A stretch of 64,000 nt of DNA from Enterococcus alcedinis (GCF_014635985.1 NZ_BMDT01000005.1:62001-126000), one strand, 5' to 3'; positions 9,062 through 18,581 are shown, counted from the first letter of the stretch. Made by a program: numbers and translations. The notes: a model not told the origin generated them from the sequence alone.

Positions 9062-9202
9062 TTATGACCTCTTTTTTGAAACGGTATAATAATAGCAACG
9101 ACCGCGGAGATAAGTTGCTCCCAGCTAAAAATCAAAAAAAAACGATTTTTTCTGGTACCCTCTTATCTCTTGTCGTTAAACGCTTTTATTATGACCTCTT
9201 TT
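9062..9202. repeat. Long-hairpin repeat, array A (single unit)
   Basis: One unit lies between two copies of TTATGACCTCTTTT (9062-9075 and 9189-9202); the second copy overlaps the asd stop codon by 2 nt. On the plus strand the 5' arm AACGG, ATAATAATAGC, AACGAC, GAGATAAG pairs with the 3' arm CTTATCTC, GTCGTT, GCTTTTATTAT. The 3' arm carries an extra unpaired AAAC between the outer and inner stem segments. The GAGATAAG class also occurs as the middle unit of arrays B and C. Arm sequences are unique to this copy, but architecture and motif positions match the other arrays. Confidence 0.85.
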
Positions 9203-10247
9203 ATAATAATTTTAGTGCGTGCATTTTTTCGGCGATTTGAATCGAGTTCCATGCGGCACCTTTTAGTAAGTTATCTGAAACAACCCACAAGTGGAAACCT
9301 TTTGGATTATCTAAGTCGCGACGAATTCGTCCAACGAATGTTGCTTTATCATCAATACTATTGATTGCTTGTGGATAAAGCTGTTGGCTTGGATCATCTT
9401 GTAAAACCACGCCTGGAGCATTCGCTAATAGTTCTTGTAATGCTTTGACGTTTGTTTCTTTTTCGACTTCAATATAAATCGATTCTGAGTGTCCACTGAC
9501 AACTGGGATACGGACACACGTTGCTGCAACTTTTATCGTATCGTCACTCATAATTTTTTTCGTTTCGTTAATCATTTTCCATTCTTCTAACGTATACCCA
9601 TCTTCACCAAAGACATCGATTTGTGGTAAGGCATTAAATGCGATTGGGTAATGTTTTTTATCGCCAGCTGAAGGTAAAACTTCTGCTTTTAACTCTTTTA
9701 AGGGCGTGCCTTCACTGTAAGCCTTGACTTGGTTTTCAAGCTCAGCAATTCCTTGTGCACCTGCACCAGAAACGGCTTGATAAGTCGATACGACAATTTT
9801 CTCAAGACCAAACGCTTGGCGAATCGGCTCTAGAGCAACCATCATTTGAATGGTCGAACAATTTGGGTTGGCAATAATGCCTTGGTGGTCACGTAAACTC
9901 TCTGGATTGACTTCTGGTACAACTAACGGCACGTTTTCATCCATACGGTAATGGCTCGTATTATCAATTACGACAGCGCCACGTTTGACTGCTTCTGGTG
10001 CGAATTTTTCAGATAAACTACCTCCTGCACTAAAAATCGCAATATCGACCCCTGTAAAGGCCTCAGCTGTTAATTCTTCGACTACGATCGTCGTATCTTT
10101 AAAAGGAATTGTTTTGCCGACTGAACGTTTTGAAGCCAAAGCTTTCACTTCTTTAATTGGTAAATTTGCTCCATTTAATAGCTCAACAATTTTTGTTCCA
10201 ACGGCTCCTGTCGCTCCTGCAACTGCGATTGTATAACTCTTACTCAT
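9201..10247 (-). CDS. asd: Aspartate-semialdehyde dehydrogenase
   Basis: A 348-residue cytosolic NADP-dependent enzyme reducing aspartyl phosphate to aspartate semialdehyde, the branch point to lysine/diaminopimelate, threonine and methionine. The N-terminal IAVAGATGAVGTKIVELL is the nucleotide-binding loop. NPNCSTIQMMVALEP near residue 127 carries the catalytic cysteine. VSTYQAVSGAGAQGIAEL and RIPVVSGHSESI carry substrate-binding residues. The length is normal. No dap genes are adjacent. The stop codon is TAA at 9201-9203 and the last bases of the gene touch the direct repeat of array A. Confidence 0.95.
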   Translation of the reverse strand: MSKSYTIAVAGATGAVGTKIVELLNGANLPIKEVKALASKRSVGKTIPFKDTTIVVEELTAEAFTGVDIAIFSAGGSLSEKFAPEAVKRGAVVIDNTSHYRMDENVPLVVPEVNPESLRDHQGIIANPNCSTIQMMVALEPIRQAFGLEKIVVSTYQAVSGAGAQGIAELENQVKAYSEGTPLKELKAEVLPSAGDKKHYPIAFNALPQIDVFGEDGYTLEEWKMINETKKIMSDDTIKVAATCVRIPVVSGHSESIYIEVEKETNVKALQELLANAPGVVLQDDPSQQLYPQAINSIDDKATFVGRIRRDLDNPKGFHLWVVSDNLLKGAAWNSIQIAEKMHALKLL

Positions 10248-10462
10248 TCTTAAGCAACTCCTTCATTTCTAAACATTTTTTCATCATTCTATCATAATCT
10301 CTGAAAATTACTAGGAAAAACTCTATTAAACGTGTAATTTTGATTTTCCCCATTGATTGAAAAGGTTTTCTTGAGTCCCTGAAGCTAAAAATTGACTTTT
10401 ACATCTCTAAAGTAAAAACGACTCACTTTGAGCTACTTCCCTCCCGAATGCTTGATTAAGTA

Positions 10463-10494
10463 GCTATTATTTGAGAAAAAGGCAAATAGTAGCT
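10463..10494 (+). promoter_or_regulatory. Inverted repeat overlapping the small-RNA promoter (putative operator)
   Basis: TAGCTATTATTTG and CAAATAGTAGCTA form 13-bp arms with one mismatch around a 9-bp spacer, covering the -35 element and reaching the -10. This is a typical geometry for a dimeric repressor or activator site. No matching second site was found in the window. Confidence 0.5.
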
Positions 10495-10499
10495 ATAAT
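10471..10499 (+). promoter_or_regulatory. Plus-strand promoter of a candidate small RNA
   Basis: TTGAGA (10471-10476) and TATAAT (10494-10499) with exactly 17 bp between them. The only thing downstream before the terminator at 10552 is about 90 nt of non-coding sequence. Confidence 0.65.
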
Positions 10500-10505
10500 G
10501 GAGGC

Positions 10506-10596
10506 AAGAAGGATTTTGGGGAAGATTCTTCTCAGCGTGCAAGTTATCAAAAAAAGAAACGGTTGGTTTATTGCCAACCGTTTCTTTTTTTTATTT
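10506..10596 (+). ncRNA. Candidate small RNA of about 90 nt
   Basis: A consensus promoter (10471-10499) and a strong terminator (10552-10588 plus T run) bracket about 90 nt with no credible coding frame. The body could form a small hairpin (AGAAG with CTTCT near 10509-10533) before the terminator hairpin. I do not recognise the RNA. It is inferred from promoter and terminator only. The 3' part would be antisense to the very end of the neopullulanase transcript, because the terminator is shared. Confidence 0.45.
10552..10596. terminator. Bidirectional terminator between the small RNA and the glucan operon
   Basis: A perfect 15-bp stem (10552-10566 with 10574-10588) is flanked by A residues on the left and T residues on the right. 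It therefore works for the plus-strand small RNA and for the minus-strand neopullulanase gene, whose stop codon is at 10591. Confidence 0.9.
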
Positions 10597-12351
10597 TGAC
10601 GTAATCACAAATCCCTTTGGCGCAATTTCGCTGTGCTGATTTGTGACTTGAACACCGTTTGAAAGTAAGACTTTTCCGCTTATCTCACTTGTTATCGTTG
10701 TTGTACCTGTATTGAAAATCCCTTGAATGCTTTGATTCGATAATTGTCGTTCAAAAACAATGCGTCCATCTACGTTATTCGTTTCTAACCACTGGACAGT
10801 TCCCTCAGATAAGATAGAAGATTTGGTTCGACGAAGCGCAATCAACTCTTTCACAAATTGATGCAACTCACGATCTTGCTTGTCTTCTTCCCAAACCATA
10901 CACTTACGGCAATCCGGATCGTTTCCACCGGTCATACCAATTTCATCGCCATAATACAGACATGGCACTCCTGGTTGAATGTAGGTGAAGGCCATGACTT
11001 GTTTCATCAAGTCCTTGTCTTCTTTCGTTTCAGTCAACAGACGTGCGGTATCATGTGAATCTAGCACGTTAAATTGCATTTGATTCGTTTGATCCGGATA
11101 AAGCATTAACTGGCTATTAATTTCTGACACCATTTTTTCCAATCCGATTTCTTCTTTGACAAAGTAACCTAGAATCGCATCGGTATATGCATAATTCATC
11201 ACGGCATGGAACTCGTCACCTTGCAACCAACGTTGGGAAGAATGCCAAATCTCACCTAAAATATAGAAGTCTTCTTTCGTCTCGTCACAAACTTGACGGA
11301 ATTTCTTCCAAAATAAATGATCGACTTCATTGGCAACATCTAAACGCCAAGCATCAATGTCATATTCTTCAATCCAATATTTGGCAATATTTAATAAATA
11401 TGCTTGTACTTCTGGATTGGCGGTATTTAATTTCGGCATATGTGGCGTAAAGGCAAACACATCATACGTAATCTCAGAAGCATTTTCAAAATCTTTGCCT
11501 TCCGTATATGTGACTGGGAATTCACGAACGTAAAACCAGTCGGCATATTTAGAATTCTCCCCATTTTTAATCACATCTTGCCATTGTGGCGACACATCGC
11601 CCATGTGATTGAAGACCGCATCTAACATGACTTTAATTCCACGAGCATGGCACGCTTCAACCAGCTTTTTAAATAACGCTCCGTCCCCGAAATCAGGGTC
11701 GATTTTTAAGTAGTCAATCGTATCGTATTTATGGTTCGATCCTGCTTCAAAAATCGGACAGAAATACAACCCGTTGATTCCTAAATCTTCCAAGTAATCG
11801 AGATTATCTAGAACACCTTGTAAATCGCCACCAAAGAAATCTTGACGCTCAGGATCTTGACTGCCCCAAGGAAGCGTCCCTTCAGGATCATTGGTCGGAT
11901 CACCATTGGCAAAACGTTCTGGGAAGATTTGATACCACACCGTCTCCTTCACCCATTCTGGTGATTTAAAACGATCGATTTCTTGGAAAAACGGCATTCT
12001 AAAATAATTATTGGCCATCGCTAAATATTTTTCTTCCAATGGATAAATCCCATGGTCACCATAAAAAGCGGATAAACCATCTTCACCTTCTATAGTGAAG
12101 CCATACGATAAACGTTTCGTATCCGAAGTCACGGCGATAAACCAATAATCATAAAGGTCTGTCGAAAGGATTTTAAGCATCGCTTGAGGTTCTTGGTACC
12201 ACTTTTGACTGACTAAATAAGGGTCGCCACTTAATAAGTTTACTTTTTTTACATCACCTTTGGCCGTACGTAAGCGGATATGCATCGTATCTTTATCATA
12301 AAGATACGCAAATTCACTTTCAGGACGATGATAAATTGCTGCTGTATTCAT
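10591..12351 (-). CDS. Neopullulanase / cyclomaltodextrinase (GH13_20 type)
   Basis: A 586-residue glycoside hydrolase acting on pullulan, cyclodextrins and maltodextrins. The first 120 residues are the N-domain (CBM34-like) found in neopullulanases and maltogenic amylases. The TIM barrel shows all GH13 motifs: DAVFNHMG (about 242), WRLDVANEV with the nucleophile Asp (about 336), ILGEIWH with the acid Glu (about 365) and VLDSHDT (about 433). There is no signal peptide, so it acts in the cytoplasm on imported oligosaccharides. It is the last gene of the importer operon, 14 bp after the pullulanase gene. Substrate preference among this group cannot be read from sequence. Confidence 0.9.
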   Translation of the reverse strand: MNTAAIYHRPESEFAYLYDKDTMHIRLRTAKGDVKKVNLLSGDPYLVSQKWYQEPQAMLKILSTDLYDYWFIAVTSDTKRLSYGFTIEGEDGLSAFYGDHGIYPLEEKYLAMANNYFRMPFFQEIDRFKSPEWVKETVWYQIFPERFANGDPTNDPEGTLPWGSQDPERQDFFGGDLQGVLDNLDYLEDLGINGLYFCPIFEAGSNHKYDTIDYLKIDPDFGDGALFKKLVEACHARGIKVMLDAVFNHMGDVSPQWQDVIKNGENSKYADWFYVREFPVTYTEGKDFENASEITYDVFAFTPHMPKLNTANPEVQAYLLNIAKYWIEEYDIDAWRLDVANEVDHLFWKKFRQVCDETKEDFYILGEIWHSSQRWLQGDEFHAVMNYAYTDAILGYFVKEEIGLEKMVSEINSQLMLYPDQTNQMQFNVLDSHDTARLLTETKEDKDLMKQVMAFTYIQPGVPCLYYGDEIGMTGGNDPDCRKCMVWEEDKQDRELHQFVKELIALRRTKSSILSEGTVQWLETNNVDGRIVFERQLSNQSIQGIFNTGTTTITSEISGKVLLSNGVQVTNQHSEIAPKGFVITSK

Positions 12352-12365
12352 AGATGTCGCTCCTT

Positions 12366-14351
12366 TTATTTTGCTAAAATCAATAAGCTTTTGGCAGACA
12401 ATTGAATTTGTTTACCTGTTCGTATTCCCTTTGAAACCTCACTCGCACTTTCATTATCTGCTAAAACGTGCCAGGTTGATTCTTGTTGCAAGTCAAAATC
12501 ATACGTCTCATCCGAACTATTAACCAATACCATCAATGACTCCCACTGACTCGTTTGGCTAGCATCCCTTATTTGATAGGCTACCATATTTTCTGGCATT
12601 TCTGGATAAAATTGATAACTTTGAGCCGCTTCAATTGTTCCACTGGTCAGCGGTGTAAATTGTTCTCGAATTTGATTTAACCCACGATAAAAATCGACTA
12701 AATCTGAAAATTCAGCCATTCGCTCCCAATCAATTTGATTGATTGCTAAACTAGAAATGTACGAGTTATCATCCCCAAGTTTGGTTCGTCCATACTCTTC
12801 ACCAGCATGGGTAAAGAGGCCGCCTTGGCTTGTAAATAACAATGTCGCAGCTAGACGATTCATTTGTACGTATGCTTCATTGCGTACATAGTCAGCCGTT
12901 TGTGGTTCTTCGACCGTTGTTGCCACTAGTTTATCCCACAGCGTGAGATTATCATGCGCGGAAACATATGCCACCACTTGACTCGGATTTTGACTCCAAA
13001 TCACGGCTTCTTCAACACCTGTGACTGGCACACAATTACCTAAAATACCGGCTTGTAATTCTTTGTTATAGACCGTTTGTTTCTTTTGATACACACCATT
13101 CATCCCTTGGACAAAAGCCCCTTCGTTTTCAATAAAAACATCCCCTTTGACACTATCGCGTAAGTTGTCGTTGAAGACCGCAATCCCTTCACGAAAAGCG
13201 CTGACGTTGGTTTTATTGGCCGGTAGATTCGGTTCCTTAATCTGATTCGTGCCTGCGTCCCACGGCTCGCCGTACATCAAGACATGCTCAAGGCCCGCTT
13301 GATCTAACGCTTCACGAATTTGATTCATTGTTTCCACGTCATGCAAGCCCATCAAATCAAAACGAAAACCATCGAGATGATACTCTTTGGCCCAATAAAG
13401 GATAGAATCAATCATATATTTGCGCATCATTTGACGTTCTGAAGCCACTTCATTGCCACAGGCAGAACCGTCCCCAAAACCACCATTCGCATCTTGACGA
13501 TAATAATAATCAGGTATGGTCAAATTAAACCATGAGTTTTCGGTCAACGCGGTATGGTTATAAACGACATCTAAAATGACACCAATATTCGCTTGGTGTA
13601 ACCCTTGTACCATTTGCTTAAATTCTTTAATCCGTGTGACTGGATTGCTTGGGTCACTGGAATATTTCCCTTCAGGTACGTTGTAGTTTTTGGGATTGTA
13701 GCCCCAGTTATAGACTGCTTCTTGCTCGTCATTGTCATAATCAAATGCAGGCAATAAATGCACATGACTAATGCCTAACTGTTTTAAATACGCTAAGCCT
13801 GTCGCCACTTCCCCGGCTTGATGAAGCGTCGTATTTTCCTCAGTAAAAGCTAGATATTTCCCAAGATATGCTTCACGAATCCCACTACTAGTCGACGCAC
13901 TAAAATCCTCTACGTGAATCTCCCAAATATAACTTTGGTTTAATTGTTTACCTACAAATTGATCGTTTCCCCAATCACTTGGATTGGTTTGACTCAAATC
14001 AATAATCGCTGCACGATCGCCATTTATTCCCACAGCTTTGGCATAAAGATCGACAACTTCCACAATTTCTTCTCCACGTTGAATCACATAAGTATAAAAA
14101 AATCCGTTCAAATCTTTGGCCTCTTCTAACGTCCAGAGATTGTTGATTTGCGTCATTTCTAATTTCTGATAAACGGTTTGTTGTTTCTTATCGCCCGTTT
14201 CATATAAATAAACCATGACCTGATCGGCATCCGGTGCCCAAAGCTTAAACGTTGATTTTTCAGGCGTATACGTTAAACCAAGTTGATGATCTAAAACACT
14301 TTTTTCTTCAAGTTGCTGTATTCTATTTTCTTTAACGGCGATTAAATTCAT
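12366..14351 (-). CDS. pulA: Type I pullulanase (alpha-1,6 debranching enzyme)
   Basis: A 661-residue GH13_14 enzyme cleaving alpha-1,6 branches of dextrins. An N-terminal CBM48-like domain (LGLTYTPEKSTFKLWAPDAD) precedes the barrel with the pullulanase signature YNWGYNP (about 217), DVVYNHTA (about 263), FRFDLMGLHD (about 333), YGEPWDAG (about 360) and YVSAHDNLTLWDK (about 465). No signal peptide or anchor is present, so it is intracellular and debranches imported glucans for the neopullulanase that follows. Its start codon overlaps the stop codon of the YesL gene by 4 nt (ATGA), showing translational coupling within the operon. Confidence 0.93.
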   Translation of the reverse strand: MNLIAVKENRIQQLEEKSVLDHQLGLTYTPEKSTFKLWAPDADQVMVYLYETGDKKQQTVYQKLEMTQINNLWTLEEAKDLNGFFYTYVIQRGEEIVEVVDLYAKAVGINGDRAAIIDLSQTNPSDWGNDQFVGKQLNQSYIWEIHVEDFSASTSSGIREAYLGKYLAFTEENTTLHQAGEVATGLAYLKQLGISHVHLLPAFDYDNDEQEAVYNWGYNPKNYNVPEGKYSSDPSNPVTRIKEFKQMVQGLHQANIGVILDVVYNHTALTENSWFNLTIPDYYYRQDANGGFGDGSACGNEVASERQMMRKYMIDSILYWAKEYHLDGFRFDLMGLHDVETMNQIREALDQAGLEHVLMYGEPWDAGTNQIKEPNLPANKTNVSAFREGIAVFNDNLRDSVKGDVFIENEGAFVQGMNGVYQKKQTVYNKELQAGILGNCVPVTGVEEAVIWSQNPSQVVAYVSAHDNLTLWDKLVATTVEEPQTADYVRNEAYVQMNRLAATLLFTSQGGLFTHAGEEYGRTKLGDDNSYISSLAINQIDWERMAEFSDLVDFYRGLNQIREQFTPLTSGTIEAAQSYQFYPEMPENMVAYQIRDASQTSQWESLMVLVNSSDETYDFDLQQESTWHVLADNESASEVSKGIRTGKQIQLSAKSLLILAK

Positions 14352-14983
14352 TGCAATGTGTCCTCTTTCTCTAATTGACTTTTAAAAAGATTCAGTAAAA
14401 TAAATGTACGAATATACAGTTGAAAACTAATCCCAACAAATAGATGGATGTAAATACCAAAAATAAGTAAGTAGCTTGATACCCCCATTAAAATGTATGG
14501 TCCAACCATTAAAACAAGTAAAAATAAACTACTAACCGGTTTTTTAATGAGTAATTTTACGGTGTTTTTTAGGGTTTGTTTGATGGTATCCTTGAAAATT
14601 GCTTGATAAAAAAAGCCATACTGGAAAAGATTCAACGCCATGATACTGACAATCGCAACACCAACCAATACAAAAATCGATTGATTCATGACAAGAATAA
14701 ATTGCCAATCAAGCCATAAAAAGTAGAAGATGCCCGCAATGATCCCCCATAGCAACGTACTTTTTTTAAAATTCTCTTTAAACGCACGAATAAAAGTTGA
14801 AACAATCTTGCTTTCATCCACTTCAATCATTCGTTTAACCACCACAAAACCAGCCGTTTGCGCTGCCCCAATAGTGAATAGGGGCAGGCTAGCTAATAAG
14901 ATACAGAGATTTAACGTGAGTAGATGCCAAGTTTTTAGCATAATTCGATAAAAAGGTCCCTCGATACGAAAGAATGTCTCCAT
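14348..14983 (-). CDS. YesL-family membrane protein (DUF624)
   Basis: A 211-residue protein with about five hydrophobic helices and a short cytoplasmic C-terminus. Family members are nearly always encoded beside YesM/YesN systems and Lpl/Ytc-type oligosaccharide transporters, as here, but their function is unknown. A role in assembly or control of the transporter is inference only. It starts 5 bp downstream of the permease gene and its stop overlaps the pullulanase start by 4 nt. Confidence 0.85.
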   Translation of the reverse strand: METFFRIEGPFYRIMLKTWHLLTLNLCILLASLPLFTIGAAQTAGFVVVKRMIEVDESKIVSTFIRAFKENFKKSTLLWGIIAGIFYFLWLDWQFILVMNQSIFVLVGVAIVSIMALNLFQYGFFYQAIFKDTIKQTLKNTVKLLIKKPVSSLFLLVLMVGPYILMGVSSYLLIFGIYIHLFVGISFQLYIRTFILLNLFKSQLEKEDTLQ

Positions 14984-14987
14984 TTCC

Positions 14988-15875
14988 CTACTCCTTTACA
15001 GCGCCAACAACAATTCCAGACACAAAATATTTTTGTAAAAACGGATAAATAACTAACAATGGAATAATCGCAATGACGATTTTTGCAGCATTTAAGTTTC
15101 TATCTGAAACGGCCAATAAACTCTGTAATTGCTCCGATGACAGTCCTGTTGAATTTTGAAGCGTCTCTGCAATATTAACTGAGAGTGATTGAATATAAGT
15201 CATCAATGGATAGTTGCTTACTTGCGTCATATAAATTAATCCACCAAAGAAATCGTTCCAGCTTCCAACAATACTGAACAACGATACGGTTGCTAAAGAT
15301 GGCAGTGAGATTGGCACATAGATTTTCATTAGAATATCCCATGCATTGGCGCCATCAAGTAAAGCTGATTCTTCTAATGATTTTGGTACTCCTCGGAAAA
15401 AGTTCATAACTAAAATTAAACTTCCTATAGGAACAGCACTTGGTAAAATTAATGACCAAATATTATTTAGGAGTCCTAAATTCCGTACGATTAAATAAGT
15501 TGGAATCATCCCACCACTAAATAACATTGCGAAAATAATAATACTCATGAAAAATTTGCGTGAGTGAAATATTTTTTCGGATTTTGACAATGGGTAAGCC
15601 ATAGTCACGATTAGTATTAAGTTGATAATCAAGGACATCACAACACGGAAAACGGAAATACCGAATGAGCGCCAAAATTGAGAATCTTCAATAATTCGTT
15701 CGTAAGCTGCCCAAGTAAAGTCAACAGGGATCAGTCCCACATTATTTCCTGCAACAGCTTCTGAGCTACTTAAAGACAGTGCAATTACGTTTAATAATGG
15801 AATCAAACAAGAGAGTGTCAATAAAATAACAATTAAATAAATGACAAATTGGCGTATACCAAATTTTTCCTTCAT
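14988..15875 (-). CDS. Carbohydrate ABC permease, LplC/YtcP type
   Basis: A 295-residue inner-membrane subunit with six predicted helices. The EAA loop (ESALLDGANAWDILMKIYVPISLPSLATV, about 180-208; the EAA-G core is ESALLDGAN) contacts the ATPase. The C-terminal segment QKYFVSGIVVGAVKE is typical of LplC/YtcP/YesQ permeases. It pairs with the LplB-type permease 23 bp upstream. No ATPase gene is in the operon, so a shared MsmK-type ATPase is the likely partner. Confidence 0.9.
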   Translation of the reverse strand: MKEKFGIRQFVIYLIVILLTLSCLIPLLNVIALSLSSSEAVAGNNVGLIPVDFTWAAYERIIEDSQFWRSFGISVFRVVMSLIINLILIVTMAYPLSKSEKIFHSRKFFMSIIIFAMLFSGGMIPTYLIVRNLGLLNNIWSLILPSAVPIGSLILVMNFFRGVPKSLEESALLDGANAWDILMKIYVPISLPSLATVSLFSIVGSWNDFFGGLIYMTQVSNYPLMTYIQSLSVNIAETLQNSTGLSSEQLQSLLAVSDRNLNAAKIVIAIIPLLVIYPFLQKYFVSGIVVGAVKE

Positions 15876-15898
15876 AATAAATTTCCTCCTCTAAATAA

Positions 15899-16813
15899 TT
15901 AGAACATCACTCGATTGGTTTTCTTCTCAGCTAATTTATTTGAACCTAAGATTAAAATCAAACCAATAATCGAACGCACAAGCCCTACAGCCGCACCTAA
16001 ACTATAGTCTCGACCAATTAAACCAATACGATAAATGTAGGTGTCCAACACGTCACCACTCTCATAAACTGGCGGTGAATATAAGTTATAAACTTGGTCA
16101 AAACCAGCATTCAAGATTCCTGGTAGCGCCAGAATGGTCATCAGAATAATAAATGGCATCATTCCTGGAATCGTAATGTAGCGAACTTGTTGATACCAAT
16201 TTGCACCATCCATTGTTGCCGCTTCATAAGAGCCTGGATCAATCGATGTGATCGCTGCTAGGAAAATAATTGAGTTATAACCAAAGCCTTTCCAAACATC
16301 CGTCCAAATTAATAGATGCGGGAAAACTTTATTATCTCCTAAAAAGTTAATTGGATTTAAACCAATATTCTCTAAAATTTGATTCACTGTCCCATCTAAG
16401 TTAAATAAGTTCACAACTACTGAAGCCAAAATAACCCAAGATAGAAAATGTGGTAAATAAACAATCGTTTGCATTGATTTTTTCATCCATTTTACACGGA
16501 TTTCGTTTAATAAAATTGCAAAACAAATTGGTAATAACGTGTTTAAAATAATCTTACCTACCGCAATAAAGACGGTATTATACGTTACTTGCCATACATC
16601 GGGTAAATTAAATAAGTACTTAAAATTATCAAATCCTACAAAATCTGATCCTAGAAAACCTCTCGCAGGAACAAAATCTTGGAAAGCCATGACGAGTCCA
16701 AACATTGGTGCATATGAAAAAACAAGTAAGAATAATATTCCTGGCATAATCATTGCTAGAAATAACCATTGATTTCTAGAAAAATAGGCTCTTTTTACTT
16801 TTTTTGCTTTCAT
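15899..16813 (-). CDS. Carbohydrate ABC permease, LplB/YteP type
   Basis: A 304-residue six-helix permease. WLFLAMIMPGILFLLVFSYAPMFG at the N-terminus and the EAA loop YEAATMDGANWYQQVRYITIPGM (quoted core EAATMDGANWYQQ, about 195-215) identify the LplB/YteP/YesP group, which imports oligosaccharides together with large binding proteins. It is separated from the binding-protein gene by 97 bp containing a terminator-like hairpin, which probably lowers permease relative to binding-protein expression. Confidence 0.9.
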   Translation of the reverse strand: MKAKKVKRAYFSRNQWLFLAMIMPGILFLLVFSYAPMFGLVMAFQDFVPARGFLGSDFVGFDNFKYLFNLPDVWQVTYNTVFIAVGKIILNTLLPICFAILLNEIRVKWMKKSMQTIVYLPHFLSWVILASVVVNLFNLDGTVNQILENIGLNPINFLGDNKVFPHLLIWTDVWKGFGYNSIIFLAAITSIDPGSYEAATMDGANWYQQVRYITIPGMMPFIILMTILALPGILNAGFDQVYNLYSPPVYESGDVLDTYIYRIGLIGRDYSLGAAVGLVRSIIGLILILGSNKLAEKKTNRVMF

Positions 16814-16859
16814 CTCTTTCTCCTTATCTTAAACCATAATCTTTTTTTCTTATTTTTAA

Positions 16860-16899
16860 GTTAAAAAATAGAGCATTTGTTTATTACGCAAATGCTCTA
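16860..16899 (-). terminator. Intercistronic hairpin/partial terminator after the binding-protein gene
   Basis: An 11-bp perfect stem (16869-16879 with 16889-16899) is followed on the minus strand by a T-rich stretch (16860-16868). It sits between the solute-binding protein and the permeases, a usual place for an attenuating terminator or mRNA-stabilising hairpin. Confidence 0.75.
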
Positions 16900-16910
16900 C
16901 CTCATTGTCA

Positions 16911-18581
16911 TTATTTATCCGCATCTACTATCGTTTGCATTTCCTCTAAAATCGCTTTTCCACCTTGTTCTTCCCAAGTTTTTACATACTTGTCAAAGTT
17001 ATCGAGTGATTCTTCTCCCGTTACAAATTTAATAAATTGACCTTCCTCTAATTTACCAATTTGTGCACCATTTCGTTCAGCTGCTTTGACGCTTTCAAAA
17101 ATTGCTATCGGGTTAATTTCATTAAAATTACCTTGTTCACGAACGCCACCCATTACGTTATTCACTGCTAAGTAACGTGACGCATAAACTGCCCAATCCG
17201 TCGTGTCTGCACCTTCTGGATTGTCTAGGTAAGCTTTAATTTTTTCAGCATTATTTTTAACAATGAAACTGCTAATATCATCCATGTTTGTTTCGCCTAG
17301 TGCCGCTTGAGATGCAATCACAGCATCGTCAATTTCACTTAGGTTTTTGAATAATTCAATATTAATTGGTCGTACCGAACCATCAACTGCAAGTTGTGTG
17401 TATTCATAAATTTCAGGAAACTCTGTTGCCATGTCTTCCGAATTTGGAATTTCGTCAAACAATAAATTCGTCATTTGAACTGCAACTTCCGGTTTTTCAA
17501 AATCTTTGCGAACAACAATAAATGATCCCACACCTGGTTTACTTACACCGTTAACAAATCCTTCGTCATTTTCAATCGCAAAAGGTGTAAATTGCGCATC
17601 CGGATTTGAAGCTTTCGCTTGAACCAATCCCCAATCAGACATATGCCATGGTCCTGGTACAATTCCTAACTCACCGTTAACCATCATTGCATGAATGTCA
17701 TCGTACGTACGGGTTCCAAATTGTGGGTCTAATAACCCTTCTTCAAACCATTTGTTTAATTGAACTAATGTTTCTTTTGTTTCTGGCGTATTTGATCCAT
17801 AAACAAGTTTTCCGTTACTATCCTTAATATGTGTTTTAGGGAAAGCATCAAAAACGTTGAAAATAGCTGACGCTGTATAAGCTGATCCTCCATGGTTATC
17901 AGAGCTTAACCAGTGAGCAATTGCTAATCCTTGTGTTTTTCCAGTGCCACTCGCATCTTTTTCTTTAAATGTTTTGGCTGTATCTTCTAGTTCTTTTAGT
18001 GTAATCGCATTATTTTTATCCGTATCTAGTTGAATATTTAAATTGTCTAACCAGTCTTGACGAATCCAAACCATGTTTGGACCAAAATCATTCGCCGTTC
18101 CTGGAATTCCCATCAATTGACCGTCAACCGTTGCTGCATCCAATTGAACCTTATCGAAAGAATTATAAATTTCTTTGATGTGGTCACTCGCAAACTCTTC
18201 ATAAACTTCAGATAAATCCGCAATTAAATCGTTATCTGCTAGTTCTTCTAACTCTTCTCGACTAACTGCCATAATATCTGGAATTTCACCTGAAGCAATC
18301 GCTAGTGATACTTGACGACCATAATCATCTCCGTGCGCTTCAAAAGCACTTTCCAATTCAATGCCTAGTTCCTTTTTCATTAATCGACGATAAGCGTTAT
18401 CGCTATATGTATCACCTTTAGGTAATTTAGAGTTTGGCGCTGTTTGCTGCCCTAATTTAACAATTGTATTTCCATCCGCATTAACTGGCGCTTCTTTTGC
18501 TCCGCCTCCACCACATGCTGCTAATACAAAAGGTAAGCTGAATAATAATGAGCTAAACAATGTTTTTTTCCACTTTGCCAT
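16911..18581 (-). CDS. Large solute-binding lipoprotein, LplA/YtcQ type
   Basis: A 556-residue extracellular binding protein. The lipobox LPFVLAACGGGG (Cys about 23) follows a Lys-rich N-terminus, so it is a membrane-anchored lipoprotein after processing. The size (about 550 rather than 420) and the motif EEQFIKFVTGEESLDNFDKY near the C-terminus are typical of LplA/YtcQ proteins that serve LplB/LplC permeases. With the downstream pullulanase and neopullulanase, a branched alpha-glucan oligosaccharide is the likely ligand (inference). It is the first gene of the operon, divergent from the YesN/YesM system, with a LacI-type operator in its promoter. Confidence 0.88.
   Translation of the reverse strand: MAKWKKTLFSSLLFSLPFVLAACGGGGAKEAPVNADGNTIVKLGQQTAPNSKLPKGDTYSDNAYRRLMKKELGIELESAFEAHGDDYGRQVSLAIASGEIPDIMAVSREELEELADNDLIADLSEVYEEFASDHIKEIYNSFDKVQLDAATVDGQLMGIPGTANDFGPNMVWIRQDWLDNLNIQLDTDKNNAITLKELEDTAKTFKEKDASGTGKTQGLAIAHWLSSDNHGGSAYTASAIFNVFDAFPKTHIKDSNGKLVYGSNTPETKETLVQLNKWFEEGLLDPQFGTRTYDDIHAMMVNGELGIVPGPWHMSDWGLVQAKASNPDAQFTPFAIENDEGFVNGVSKPGVGSFIVVRKDFEKPEVAVQMTNLLFDEIPNSEDMATEFPEIYEYTQLAVDGSVRPINIELFKNLSEIDDAVIASQAALGETNMDDISSFIVKNNAEKIKAYLDNPEGADTTDWAVYASRYLAVNNVMGGVREQGNFNEINPIAIFESVKAAERNGAQIGKLEEGQFIKFVTGEESLDNFDKYVKTWEEQGGKAILEEMQTIVDADK

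Noticed and set aside
9078-9090. GGTATAATAATAG in repeat unit A looks like a -10 element.
   Set aside because: No -35 lies at a suitable distance, and the bases are part of the repeat's outer stem.
10497-10598. A 33-codon open frame (start MEARRILGK) within the candidate small RNA.
   Set aside because: Its ATG overlaps the -10 element, so it would not be on the transcript, and there is no ribosome site.
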